Part shown: positions 36,101 through 46,944 of the stretch, in pieces
Numbering within the stretch: position 1 is the first letter of the stretch
Layout: every line of letters begins with the position of its first letter
From: Oreochromis niloticus
Taxonomy: Eukaryota; Chordata; Actinopteri; Cichliformes; Cichlidae
DNA length: 64,000 nt
Assembly: GCF_001858045.2 (NCBI RefSeq)
Contig: NC_031967.2
Span: 19,055,208-19,119,207 of the forward strand
Direction of reading: 5' to 3'
Notes under the pieces: generated by a model
The model's input: the letters and a program-made list of their open reading frames with translations, nothing else
Database searches by the model: none
What the model was told of the DNA's origin: nothing
Program-made: the position numbers and the translations under genes

Positions 36101-37450
36101 AAATGGCTGCTTCAAAGATGGGGACCTGGTCTGCAATGAGTCGCAATCTGAACACATCAAACCAACTTTGGGACACCCATGTGGTGATGACACGGCAAAA
36201 AGACAAATCAATTCAAAAAATCTATGATTTTAATGGTGTCAGGGTGGAAACTGTACGCAAAATGTTTTTGATTAAAAAGTCAAGTCTGTTGCCTTCTACA
36301 TATGTAGAAATCCAAAATTAAACAAAAATTCACATTAACTACTCAAGTTTGAAACTCCTCCATAATAGTGACATAGTTGTTCAAGGGGGGCAATTTAACA
36401 GCAAAATGACAGAAGCTCAGCAGCCTTGCTTCTATGTAAGCATACAACTAGAATACAACCAGTTGGCAACCAGTTGAGTCAAGTCCCATATTCCAAAGAA
36501 ACACCTTGCAGATGGGTTGTGGGCACTGGCACATACTAACCCAGACTGATTGTAACGCAGTCTGTCTGGATTTAGAAATTAGATGGCAGTTGTAGCAAGT
36601 TGCAGAAGTTGCTCTCCTTTGAATGACCAGTTGGTCGTCACAGTTTTTTCCAGGTCACAAGGAGGTTGCTATCCTGTTTTTATTCTAGTGCAATTGATCC
36701 ATAATATACCATCTGTAATCTGTGCTGACATTAACAAGATATCACTACATGCTTTATACAGGACATGAGTCCACACTGCCACCTGCTAACTTCTGCTTTT
36801 TAAATGCATACACTCAAAATACATACTCAACACATGATGCTCCTTTCAAATACTGTGTGTTATAGTGTGGCAGACAGTTAGAATAGCTCACACTTGATGG
36901 TCAACAATGCTGCTAAAAATACAAGTGAAAGCAAGTAATAGAAAAAAAGGAAGTGTCTTTTGCAGTAGAAAAAAATGTCATGCGGTGAGCAAAGCATAAG
37001 TGTGGAGATCATGTGGCTGTAGCAATGTGTTTCCTTGTCAGGTGCAGCGTTGAGGTTAACAAGGCCAGACTTTGGTGCATGTGAATCTATGCCTGTTGCC
37101 ATGGAAGCCAATGTATGCCTGTTGTGAAATGTTCCCCTGAAATGCTACCATTAGGAGCATCCAATAATAGGTAGAGTTGGTGCGGTTTCAGAGTTTGTGA
37201 AAGAAGTATCTATTTTTCATGAGTAAAGAAACCTTCTCATTTTGGAAGTGGGTCACTATTCACCAGGAAGAGTACTATTTTAAAGATGGGAAACATCATG
37301 AGGTGTACCAGAATAATATTTTTGGTTCTAAGGACATTTTGATGATGTCAGATTGTTGTTTATTGGCTAGAAATCGCAGGATGTATTGCAGGTTTCACAA
37401 TTTTTAAGAAAGCGGTAACCTGTACATCCCTTGTTGTCCCTTGAAGCATC
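33191..37450. other. No gene recognised
   Basis: Unique-looking sequence. The segment 35200-35450 is G-rich on the plus strand, giving overlapping chance frames on both strands (35177-35587). No named repeat identified. Confidence 0.45.
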
Positions 37451-37478
37451 TGTATCTTTGCAACTTTGCAAAGATACA
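37451..37478. repeat. Perfect 13-bp inverted repeat with 2-base centre
   Basis: tgtatctttgcaa at 37451-37463 and its exact inverse at 37466-37478 flank ct. A short AC run and an A run follow directly. Confidence 0.85.
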
Positions 37479-39079
37479 CACACACACCAAAAAAAAAAAA
37501 ATGCAATTTAGCAAATTTTTACACAGTTGCCATGGCAATAAAGGTGAGACATAACTAATTAACTGCATTTCTACATGCTACATGTGTGTGAAACTGTATG
37601 CTATTTTGGTATTTAGAGTCAGCTTGTGTGCCTCTCCATATTGTATCTATAACCACATTCAGTTCATTACTTTACATAAAAGCCATTTTCCTGTGGGAAA
37701 CTTTTATCTTCCACCCTCCAGTTGAGATTTATAATTTGGATCACAGAACAGGAGATGTCGAGAAGTGAAGAAAGAAATAGAGGAAGGAGTGTGGGTGTTT
37801 AAAGACAGATAATCCATTTCAAGGCTTCCCCATAGGGAGGTTGTGTTGTGTTGTGCTGCTTATTTGTTTTTCAGAAAGAAGTTGCACTGCACCTCTTGTG
37901 GTTCCAGCTATAGGCTTGTAGTGAAAATGACACTAACACAGTCGGCTTTTGATTTGGGAGAGGATGGAGGATATAAATTCTGCGGGAGAACTGAGGGGGT
38001 TTTCTAAGTGGATGTCCCTGTCTTCAAATGGGCTCGCTTGCTCCACAAAGCAGGCTATCTATCATTTGGGACACTCTCATTGACAGCTGTTCTTGTTGGC
38101 TCCTAGCAAGGTGAAAATGACCACTGCATCTCACACTGTTACAAACACACATGCAATAGTGAAGGCGTACGTGCTGCTGTTTATAAGTGCACTTGATTAG
38201 TTGAAAATAACGTTCAAGAATGTACAATAGATTCGAGCATGAATAATTAGATCCCACACGAGTGTGCTTTAATTGCTATGATATTATGTTTCAGAGTGAT
38301 TTATTTCTGCACAAAACACCCCAATCCTGCATTATACCATCCTCTGCTCTTCTAAAACTCTTAAATGGTCTTGCTTTTAACCCATAACATTAAAGCAATA
38401 ATCACAAGAGAGAAGAAGGAATTGATATTCATGAGATCAATCAAGCCCTGTGGGGTCCCTTCATGCTAGTTTCTTGACCACTCAAATTATATTAAAGATC
38501 ATATTATAGATACAAATGTATCTATTATTAAGTCAAATTCTACCTCTGAAATATGCTCTTTCATCTGCTGCAGTGAAGTGTTATGGTTTTAGAGGGATCA
38601 TTAAAGAAAAAAATAACTGGACTGAAAGACTAATACGGATTTTCAGTACATCATCCCAATTTTAATATTGTATTCTACAAATTGCTGTACTGTAGTGAAT
38701 ATTTACATATATTAGTTATGTTTCTGTATAGCCATTTGCTGCTGGTGGGATGACACAAGAGTTAATGATAAAATGATGACTACATTATATTTAGAATGTA
38801 TTTACATTATGGGTCTTTTGTATATGCTCATATTTAATAGCATGAATCATCTAAATAAAACCACCTGTGCTGGACCTCAATCTTATTATTATCTCTAGAC
38901 TAATCAACTGACTTCTAGTTGGATCGCAGAAAAAATAAATACTACTTTTGTTTGCTCCTTTGTCACATGGCTGCCACAGCAGATAGCTCAGCATGTGTTC
39001 AAACCCATGCAGTATGAACTGGCTGCAACAATTTGATCATTTTCCTTCTCATATATTGGACATATGTGGCTAGATTACA
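37479..39079. other. No gene recognised
   Basis: AT-rich sequence after an A run near 37490-37501. No gene or named repeat identified. Confidence 0.5.
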
Positions 39080-39136
39080 CTTACATGTCACATTCGTGAT
39101 CTGTCTGAAGCTTTTGACACGATGGATCATACATAG
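39080..39136 (+). pseudogene. Scrap of a LINE reverse transcriptase (motif A)
   Basis: One plus frame reads R-D-L-S-E-A-F-D-T-M-D-H-T and then a stop. It closely matches the D-L-S-x-A-F-D-T-V-D-H palm motif A of CR1/L2/Rex-type LINE reverse transcriptases, with the catalytic aspartate of F-D kept. Nothing else of the enzyme is recognisable around it, so it is either a tiny fragment or a very decayed copy. A ten-residue match of this kind is unlikely by chance but not impossible. Confidence 0.5.
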
Positions 39137-42100
39137 ATAGATACGAGCTTTGCTTGCCCATAAAGCAAAGATTTGCTCATAAACGGTTGTCTAAAAAAAT
39201 CAGTTGATTGGCTTGGTTAGTTGGTAGGTTGATTATCTTTGAGACGTATCTAATCCATCTCAAATGTGTAGGAGGTTGGTGTTTTCATTTTCAGGCTGCA
39301 AATCCACTAAATCTTAATGAACTGGTCACACTAAATAAACTTAGGGTAATCTGTGCCAATCAAGCTTCAAACTCTTAAATTAAGGTAATTATTAATTTTA
39401 GTAACTGCGTTTAAATGATATGCATTTTGCTGCATGTATGTTATATGTTTGTCTCATGGACGTTGTTACTAAAACCTGTAGCTACTACAACCAAATCAAA
39501 TAAATCTCTCATTATGCTAAAACTGAGGACCAATAGCTCTGCGGGCTTAACAACATGACAAACAGCAACAACACTATTACCAACACTGCAATACACAAGT
39601 AATTAGGCTTGATGATCTTCTCCATGCTCTGATCATCCCATCATCCCCCACTGAGACTGCCAATGACCAATAACTTCACAGACGTAATTTGGTAGAGGGC
39701 AGAGTTGTGAGCAAGTTGTTTTTATGTGCAGAAGATGCCAACGTGTAACTATAGCGAGGCAGATTAAATTTAATACAAAACGAACAACAGTTATAGGATT
39801 GATTTGATGCATCAGCTGGAAAACAAACTAAACAGATTGCCACAAAATTATTATATTATTATGTTTTCCCAATATCAGGAGAGGATTCTGAAAGTCCAGT
39901 TAAAGGCAATCAATAATCATTGAAAGTCAATGAGGCAGCCAGTTTATCTCAGTTATCAGTCACTTTATAGAAGCAGTTACACAACCCCATAGTATTCGAG
40001 TTTTTCACGATTTTCCCATTTCATGTACCACTGGAACCCTCTGAATTGCTGCATACGAGTCAAGAGCAGATTGATTACATAGCTGTCACTTTATTTGGAT
40101 TTGTAAATTGTCTCCTCACACCTGTCATTTCGGGTTCAGTTGCTTGTTAAAAACCCAATCAACAGTTTCGCTATACCGTAATTTGTCAACAATAAGGACA
40201 CAGGCCAGGGTTGACACCAGAAGCCATTCTCATACTTGAGTTTAGCCAAAACCTGCAATTTTCTAAACAAATACTTACATAGTGTGTGCTCCTCGGGGCG
40301 ATGTTTTTCTTGTGTGAATGGTATTTGTTGTGCCTGTCGCCTGCGTTTTCATGAAAATACGCCATGCTTTGAAACAACACGAATAAAGAACTAATGACCA
40401 GAAAGGCTCCTCTATTCAATAGCTTTTCCAGTTGTGCTGGTTTGCATATGCTGAATGAGAAGAATAAGGTGAACCTTCAGCTTGCTAAACTGACAATACC
40501 CTGAGAAAGTTTGAACAACTCTTAAGACAAACCTTTTAAGCGCTAACAAAAGTTGTTTCAGCAGTTTAACAGCCTTTACAGCCACACTTGTTTTCAAGTG
40601 TTCACTTTTCTCACCTTTAATGTTTCGGTCCAGTCTCCACCAAACCAGGAGAATTTTCTCTTCAAACTGTTATCTGCTAACATGTTTCACAAATTTGAGA
40701 GGCTGTGATAGATTTTTTTTTTAAGGTGAGTAAAAGCAAAAACAGTGCCGTTAAATCAGTGGTTTGCCATTATTTTCATCACGAGGACTACATCTACACG
40801 TTCAGTGAGGCAGGCTGGTAGTCATTGTAAAGGCAAGTGAAGCCACTTTAGAACAAAAACTACTTAAAATAAGACGAATATCCTCTTAAGATTTCTCCGG
40901 TGACATTGTTCAAACTGAAAAGTGGTTGAAAACTTTTCTCCATCCCTTATCTTCCCAGGAGAGATTTGCACTCAGACACTGAGAAAGGCTGCTGTGGCCC
41001 TCCAGGCACACACTACCTGGTAACTAATGAAAATGAAACATTTGTTCTTCAGGGCACTTTACAGGCACACAGCCCAGTCTGCTGTTAGACTCACACTGTA
41101 GACTGCACACCCTTTGATAGATTGGCGGGAGGGGGGCGAGAGCTAACTTTAGCCCTTAATGGTTTGAAATATGCTTGCGCTACAGTTTTTTCGCTGTGAG
41201 GCCAAATGATATCCCCTCTCTTGATGATTTATTAAGCTCATTCAGAGGCTTCTTGTCAGGGATAAATTGGCTCCTGCCTCATGTAATGCTCTTGATGGAT
41301 AATTGTCTCATTTTTCTTGATTATTCTATCTATATGGCTGTTGCTTAAAATCAAAATGAATATCACAAACATAATGCCATGGCCATTCTTGCCTCATACA
41401 TCTTAAATTATTGGATGGAGTTAATAATAGTCAGTGATTATGACACTTCAGATTCCAAACTAAGTGACAGCTTACAGTGGCTGTGTTTGCAGCTTCACCT
41501 TTGACAGCACAAGCTCCGCTCTGATCAATTTCAGCTTTGAGGTATAGGCCTGCCCTAAAGGCCACGAATGTGATCAATAATCACACTTTATTCTTTTCCT
41601 GCTCAGTTCTGAATTGAGCTGCACTATCACTGCAATTCAGTGACATGTCTTGCTGGCTGACTGGCCGAGGGTCTCCGCAAAGCCGTGAGGTTTGCCGGAA
41701 AAGGACCCACGGCAAAATAGCTTATTTTTTTCACATTTATCCATCAGATTCTGTTCGATAAACAACTTTTTTCAGACATAGTTTTGAGAGATATTGCAGA
41801 CGCTGAAGTTAAAATAACAAACACTGAAAATATTGGAAAGTCTGATTATGCTTGATTGTCTCATTACTGGGCTGTTTTTGTGCACAGCCATGGTTTTCAG
41901 TCTGCTTCCTTGGCCAGTTTTTCCTGTGCGGTGTCACGAATTTAATAAGTGATGTTAATATTGTTCCTTATCCACATACACCAAGCACCAATATTGCATT
42001 ATTTTAGTATTTTTTGTCATTTTAAAATACAGAAAATTACACAAGACAATATCAGTTAAATTGCTGCTAATACTTAAATTTGTTATTCTTTCCAACTTAT

Positions 42101-42369
42101 TCCACATTTACGTTGTATTTCTAATTTTAGTGAAAGAATGATTTTGTGGAATTCAAAACTGTGGTTCACTGTAATTATCACTAAGATGAGTCTGGAGCTT
42201 TACATAAATCCAAACTGAATTAACTGGACATAGTTTAGAAAGCCTGTGCGTCTGTACAGAGTCCCACAAATCACACCGACTGTCAGGACCAAAACTGTGA
42301 CACAAAGTCCAAGGAACTCTATGGAAACTGGTACAATAAACTTGTGGCATGGCATAGATCAGAGCAAAG
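39137..42369. other. No gene recognised
   Basis: Unique-looking, AT-rich sequence. The block 41180-41480 has no long homopolymer runs, has several TAAT-type cores and could be a conserved non-coding element, but this is only an impression. Confidence 0.45.
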
Positions 42370-42570
42370 GTAATAATCACATTTGGAAAGCTTTGAGTGT
42401 TCCCAGGAGCACAGTGGCCTCAATAATTGGGAAAAAGAAGAGATTTAAAATGACTAGAATTTTCCATAAAGGGCACCATAATGAGAAACCAAGCAGCAAG
42501 AATATTGTTCAGGAAGGGATCCAATGTTCATGCAAGCAGAGCTTCAGAAGTCTTCTGCATTAATATGAGA
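42370..42570 (+). mobile_element. Fragment of a Tc1-like transposase region, family D
   Basis: The frame from about 42385 reads S-V-P-R-S-T-V-A-S-I-I-G-K, which matches the second helix-turn-helix of a teleost Tc1-like transposase. K-R-F-K-M-T-R follows in place of the usual K-F-G-T-T-R linker to the catalytic core. The rest is too decayed to follow. No terminus of the family is seen. Confidence 0.45.
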
Positions 42571-42660
42571 ACATGTCAAAGCAATAACCCTGTGAGCATT
42601 ATAAATCCATTAAACCTCAGCGCTTGAGTAAAAAACCACATTGCAGCCTTCTCGTTGTTT

Positions 42661-43200
42661 GTAAAATACAGAGCCCTGCAAGGGACTTGGGAGAAAAAAA
42701 TTAAGATGAACTTTTGCGAAATCTCGCAAAAGTTTTGCGAAATCTCGCAAAAGTTTTGCGAGATCCCGCAAAATAGACTGCATCCTTCGCAGGTCGCATT
42801 TGAAGGCCGAGTCGGTGTATCCTTCGTGACCCAACCTATCCCAGAATTCATAGCGTGGAGCATCCAATTCATTTCTAACAATGGAAGTTTTAATATTACT
42901 CTTTCTGGGTCACGAAATAAACTTTTACGATATTTTCAGGCGTGAATGTAGCTGTGTAAACTTCAAATATCTGCTCGGTTTATCAACACATCACATATTT
43001 GCCAAAGTGCTCCGACGTTTTTATCTCAAAGCTAACGGGAGGTCGAGGCCCACTACAGCTGGGGAGAACACCGCACTTCCGACACATCGTGCCTCAACCT
43101 CCTGGTCGGCTTTGAGCTGGCGGCCTCCGAAGGATGCGGCCAAAACATTTGCAAGATCTCGCAAAAGTTCATCTTAATCTTGCGAGGCTCCGTAGTAAAA
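42661..43200. mobile_element. Unclassified DNA element, 528 bp, inverted ends and 6-bp flanking repeats
   Basis: The element spans 42667-43194. The left end reads tacagagccctgcaag. The right end, reverse complemented, reads tacggagcctcgcaag. After a 14-16 base difference both continue attaagatgaacttttgcga with further matches, and a ccgaaggatgc / gcatccttcg pair extends the inverted relationship inward. gtaaaa lies directly outside both ends (42661-42666 and 43195-43200), consistent with a 6-bp target duplication. The interior is more GC-rich than its flanks and has no recognised domain; the 98-codon frame 42881-43177 is not convincing. The superfamily is not determined. Confidence 0.65.
42712..42773. 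repeat. Three tandem 21-bp units, each a palindrome
   Basis: The unit ttttgcgaaatctcgcaaaa plus one g repeats at 42712-42732, 42733-42753 and, with two changes, 42754-42773. Within each unit ttttgcga and tcgcaaaa are inverses around a 4-base centre. The right end of the host element has a single related half (gcaagatctcgcaaaag, 43151-43167). Confidence 0.85.
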
Positions 43201-43845
43201 CATAATTTAAAGGAAAGAGAATTTCTTGCTTAAAGGGACAGCCTTTAGCCTAATACTGGCAGTCGAATACAGAAATGTCCTTGCAGGAAACTTGTTCCTG
43301 CTCTAGGCTACCTAAAAGGGGGGCAAGGGTTCCCTTTTCAGCATGTCAATGACCCAAAGCTCAAAGCAATACTGGTGTGGCTTTGAGACACGTGTCTGAT
43401 TGTCCTTGAGTTACCCAAGGTCCACACTCAACATCTGTAGAGAGACTTTCTATTCAGTCTGTTGGTGCTTGAAAGGATCTAAAGACTTGAAGCTGTAATC
43501 AAAGGGGCATCTCCAAAGTACTAATTTAGGGTTTTAAAATTAAAGGTTTTTCTCTTCATTTTTTAAAAAACAAACTACAAAAAATTTCTAAATACATGTT
43601 TTAACTTTATCATTATGTGTCACTGAGTGCAGTTTGGTGGGCAAAAATTACTTTTTTTTATCCTTAAAATAAAAACCTACAACACAAAGGCCAAATGGTC
43701 AGAGTGTTTTCTGACTGAAGACCCTACAATCAGACGATCCCCTGTCAGAAAGTGTTTGGTGATAGGAACAGGAAACGTGCTTTGGAAGAACATGACTCAA
43801 TGAGTCTTAACTCTTTGAAACGAAGGAAACCGGTATTAATTTTGG
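43201..43845. other. No gene recognised
   Basis: AT-rich sequence between two elements. The 13-base palindrome gactcaatgagtc lies near 43794. No gene or named repeat. Confidence 0.5.
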
Positions 43846-44838
43846 TTCTTGAAGAAGTTTCACTTCTCATCCAAGAGGCTTCTTCAGTTCTACAAACTGA
43901 TGGAGTGTCCCAGGTATTCAACTCCAAGAGGGGTTATTCCCCTGAAGATGGTTCAGCGAGCCTATGACCCACCACATAATCATGTCATTAAGGGTCACAC
44001 GAGCCCAGAAGGGAATCACAGTGTGTCATTACCTACAGACATTGTCCCACTATCATGTGAGCTGTTAAGGTCACACGGGTCAAGTGTGACTCACATGGGA
44101 CGGGAACTCAAGACTGCGTATGGTAGGTAACTGACAGCTAGTGTCATAGGTCAACACCTCTGATAGTCGAACATTGCCTCCTTTGCTCCTACATCAAACT
44201 ATCTGTCTTCTTGGTACAAAATGTCAACATTCGCATCCTCGAAAGAGTGTCATGTTTTCTTGTTGAGGTGACTCTCCTGTCCATGTGTTTGTGGAGTGAT
44301 TGCTTGGTCTCTCCTACGTAAAAGTCTGAGCATTCGTCACTGCACTGCACAGCGTACACTATATTGTTTGGGTGCTTTGTCTTTTTGATGAACTAGGTAT
44401 TGTCTTACTGGTGTTACTGGGTCTGAACTTAGCTGTGATGTAATGCTTGGAGAACATTCTTCTGAGTTTCTCTAACAAACCTGTAGACCTAAAGGATGAC
44501 AATGAGAAACAATGTTGACAATGTTGTCATTCTGTTTCTCCCTGGTTAACGTTTGAGGTGCTTTCCTATGCGGTTTTGCTGATTTAATGAAGGACTCATT
44601 GAGCTGCATGTTTTCAGTCACATGATTTAATCATTATAGAGTGGGTCGACTCTCAGGATCAGGGTATAATCCTAGTAGGGGTTAAATACCTCAGACTATA
44701 CATCAGTTTTTAGAACTGAAGAAGCTTCTTGGATGAGAGGTGAAATATCTTTACAACCCAAAAGAAATCCAGTTTCTTTCATTTAGAGCACTTAATGCTC
44801 TCAATTACCATGACCCGGATGACTGAGAACCTGCACAG
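43846..44838 (-). mobile_element. Penelope-like retroelement, truncated
   Basis: The left end reads cttgaagaagtttcacttct with catccaagaggcttcttcag. The right end has the opposite orientation, ctgaagaagcttcttggatg with agaggtgaaat, so the element is bounded by inverted terminal pieces. The extreme right, ggatgactgagaacctgcac, matches the terminal phrase of the insertion at 3780-4000. Between them the minus strand encodes a GIY-YIG remnant. No reverse transcriptase motif is recognisable, so the copy is strongly 5' truncated. The name comes from the terminal motif plus GIY-YIG combination known for Penelope-like elements. Confidence 0.65.
44185..44382 (-). pseudogene. GIY-YIG endonuclease remnant of the Penelope-like element
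   Basis: In one minus frame the order is N-I-V-Y-A-V-Q-C-S, then D-E-C-S-D-F-Y-V-G-E-T-K-Q-S-L-H-K. This corresponds to the paired motifs of the GIY-YIG nuclease fold (V-Y-x-V for GIY, Y-V-G for YIG) in the wording typical of teleost Penelope-like elements. Downstream the frame stays open for about 35 codons but no longer matches the family well, and then stops. The conserved R of the family's H-x-R-M-x-x-H segment is H here (L-H-K-H-M). In an active element this domain nicks the target. Here it is isolated from any reverse transcriptase. Confidence 0.65.
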
Positions 44839-44990
44839 GCCGGCTCAGTGAGGGGCAGCTACCTGCCGTGACTGGTTGGGGATTGAAGAGAACGAGAAGA
44901 GAAAAAGGAGAGCACTCGTAGGTCACAATCAGCAAACAAGGCAAAGTTGGAAGACAAAAATTATAGGATGCAGATAAAAAATTTAAAAAA
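44838..44990 (+). repeat. Main teleost dispersed repeat, copy 4 (fragment)
   Basis: ccggctcagtgaggggcagc, ctgactggttgggg-like sequence and a gaagagaacgagaagag tract follow the order of the part of 15168-15722 after its gctcaggg motif. The fragment begins exactly where the Penelope-like terminus ends. The family match is weaker than for other copies. Confidence 0.5.
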
Positions 44991-46944
44991 AATTTCATGA
45001 TAAAGGCCTCGGACTTTTATAGAGATTTTGCGGGACATCCATAATAACAAACACGGTGATCTTGTGACTGGAAAATATTGCTAACATCCTTTATGTGGAA
45101 ACTAATGCTCAATAATGCCTACCTCGCTTTTTGAAAAGGCCAGCTTCCCATTGACCTCTATCAAAACATCGCAGTGAACTCACTGAATGAAGAACATCAT
45201 TACGCTGCTCGGTGGGAGGTATGCAGGATGAGAATATCAAAATAATAACATTTATATTGAAAAACTGATGAAAGTGACATGAGTTTACTTTATTTTCAAA
45301 GTCATAACGCAGTGTCTTTCAATTTAGAACACATTAATATCTTATTTCATGCTTTCTCTATCTGTTCCAGTGGGCCGCTTTGTCCTTTCATATATTTGTG
45401 TTTTTGTCCCAGGAATATCCTTATTCAAAATAGGCAATTTTATTTTGACAGCTATTTGTATGTAAAGTGTGAAAGGGGGGGTGCCTTGTCATTGCTCCTG
45501 TACTTTGCTATTTGCTGAAGCAGCTTTTTTTTTCTCCCAGAATAGTCCAAGACATCCTCTCAGTGGATTAGATGCTATTCTTCGCAATAAATTCTCAGCA
45601 AGGTAGAGTCAGGAAATACAAAATAAGAGCGGAGAGCACTTTGTGGCAGCTGACTCGATTTCAGATAACTTTTTCCTCTCTTGCATTATGTCATGTGAAC
45701 TTTTCTTTATTCTGTGCATGCACCTGTAAACACAAACCAACTCACTATTAGCTCACTCTTTTAGGATCATCGCTTTCATCTTTTACAATAGTGTAAAACT
45801 GAAGACAACCTCACTAGTGCTTAGCATGCATTGCATTCAATAGCCGTGTGCTTTTATTCTGAATAAACCAGTTCTGGGAATCGTTTAGTGCTGTGCTTCC
45901 ATTACATGTCTATTAGCAGGTCAGAGTCAATCAACCATTTAATGAAAGGAATTTTATTAGTAAGCTGTCGGCAGATATGAAGATGGAAAACAAGGAATAG
46001 GGGAGAGGAGTAGGGATAACTTGTTCTCACCTGCATGTTCAAGGACAAGGGGGTTAGATGCTTTTCAGTGTTATTTTTCAGTAAGTATAAGTATGTGGGT
46101 TAGGCATGTGATTGATAGGCAGTGTGTCCGAGATATCTGGAGTGGTTCCAGCCCACACAACCATGAACAGAACCAGCAGTTTAGAAAATAGATGGGATCA
46201 TAATGGATTGCACTGTTTTGCAGGAGTATTTGTTATGGTTCTTTTAGGTACTGTGTGTACATTTAGACTTGGCATATTTTTCCATTTCATCTCCTGCCTG
46301 CACTACTTGATTTTGAACCAGCCAGGGGCGGTCCAGCTCGCCAGAAACAACACTGACATACTGTATCACCACAGTGTTGAAGTGAAGTTGTTTAGCATTC
46401 ACATGGAGTCAGGATTATGTCCCCCAGTGGGTATAAATCCAATATTTACCAAAACAGTAAGCTAAAAGATGATAAAATATTCCATAAAGCTGAAGCAGAC
46501 TGCAGGTTTGGGTGCTAATTAGATGTGGCTTCAACAACTGTTACCTTTCACATTACTCGCGGTGGATTGTTTGATGGTGAAATGAATAAGCAAACTTTTA
46601 GCGCACTTGTAAATGCCAACTTACTTAGTTATGAGCTGATAAGATTCAAACACAGAGCAGTGCTATAATCAACAGTTTCACTGATAAGTAACAAATAACT
46701 GTCAGAAATGTACCAAACGATGTGAAAATATGCTTAAAATAGGTCATAACATATTGTTGGCAAGAACAAAGCTGACTCTTTTAAGATGTAAGGTTTTACA
46801 TATCCGGACTTAATAAGAGGCATTTAATCCTTAGCAAGTCTTAAAATTAGATAAATTCAACCTCGGATGAACTACAAAACACGACATGTCACATTACATC
46901 ATTATTAGTTTAAATGAAATTAAAAATTAAGCCAAATGCAGCAG
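44991..46944. other. No gene recognised apart from a weak exon candidate
   Basis: AT-rich sequence. The 117-codon plus frame at 46112-46465 has no domain I recognise. See 45541-45602 for the exon candidate. Confidence 0.45.
45541..45602 (+). other. Candidate host exon (62 bp), unconfirmed
   Basis: The acceptor agctttttttttctcccag ends at 45540 and looks strong. The 62 bases after it are open in the first frame, reading N-S-P-R-H-P-L-S-G-L-D-A-I-L-R-N-K-F-S-A. This is a mixed, low-redundancy peptide unlike the usual chance frames here. The donor aag/gtagag is mediocre, and without splicing the next codon in that frame is a stop. I do not recognise the protein. Chance remains likely without conservation data. 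Confidence 0.15.
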
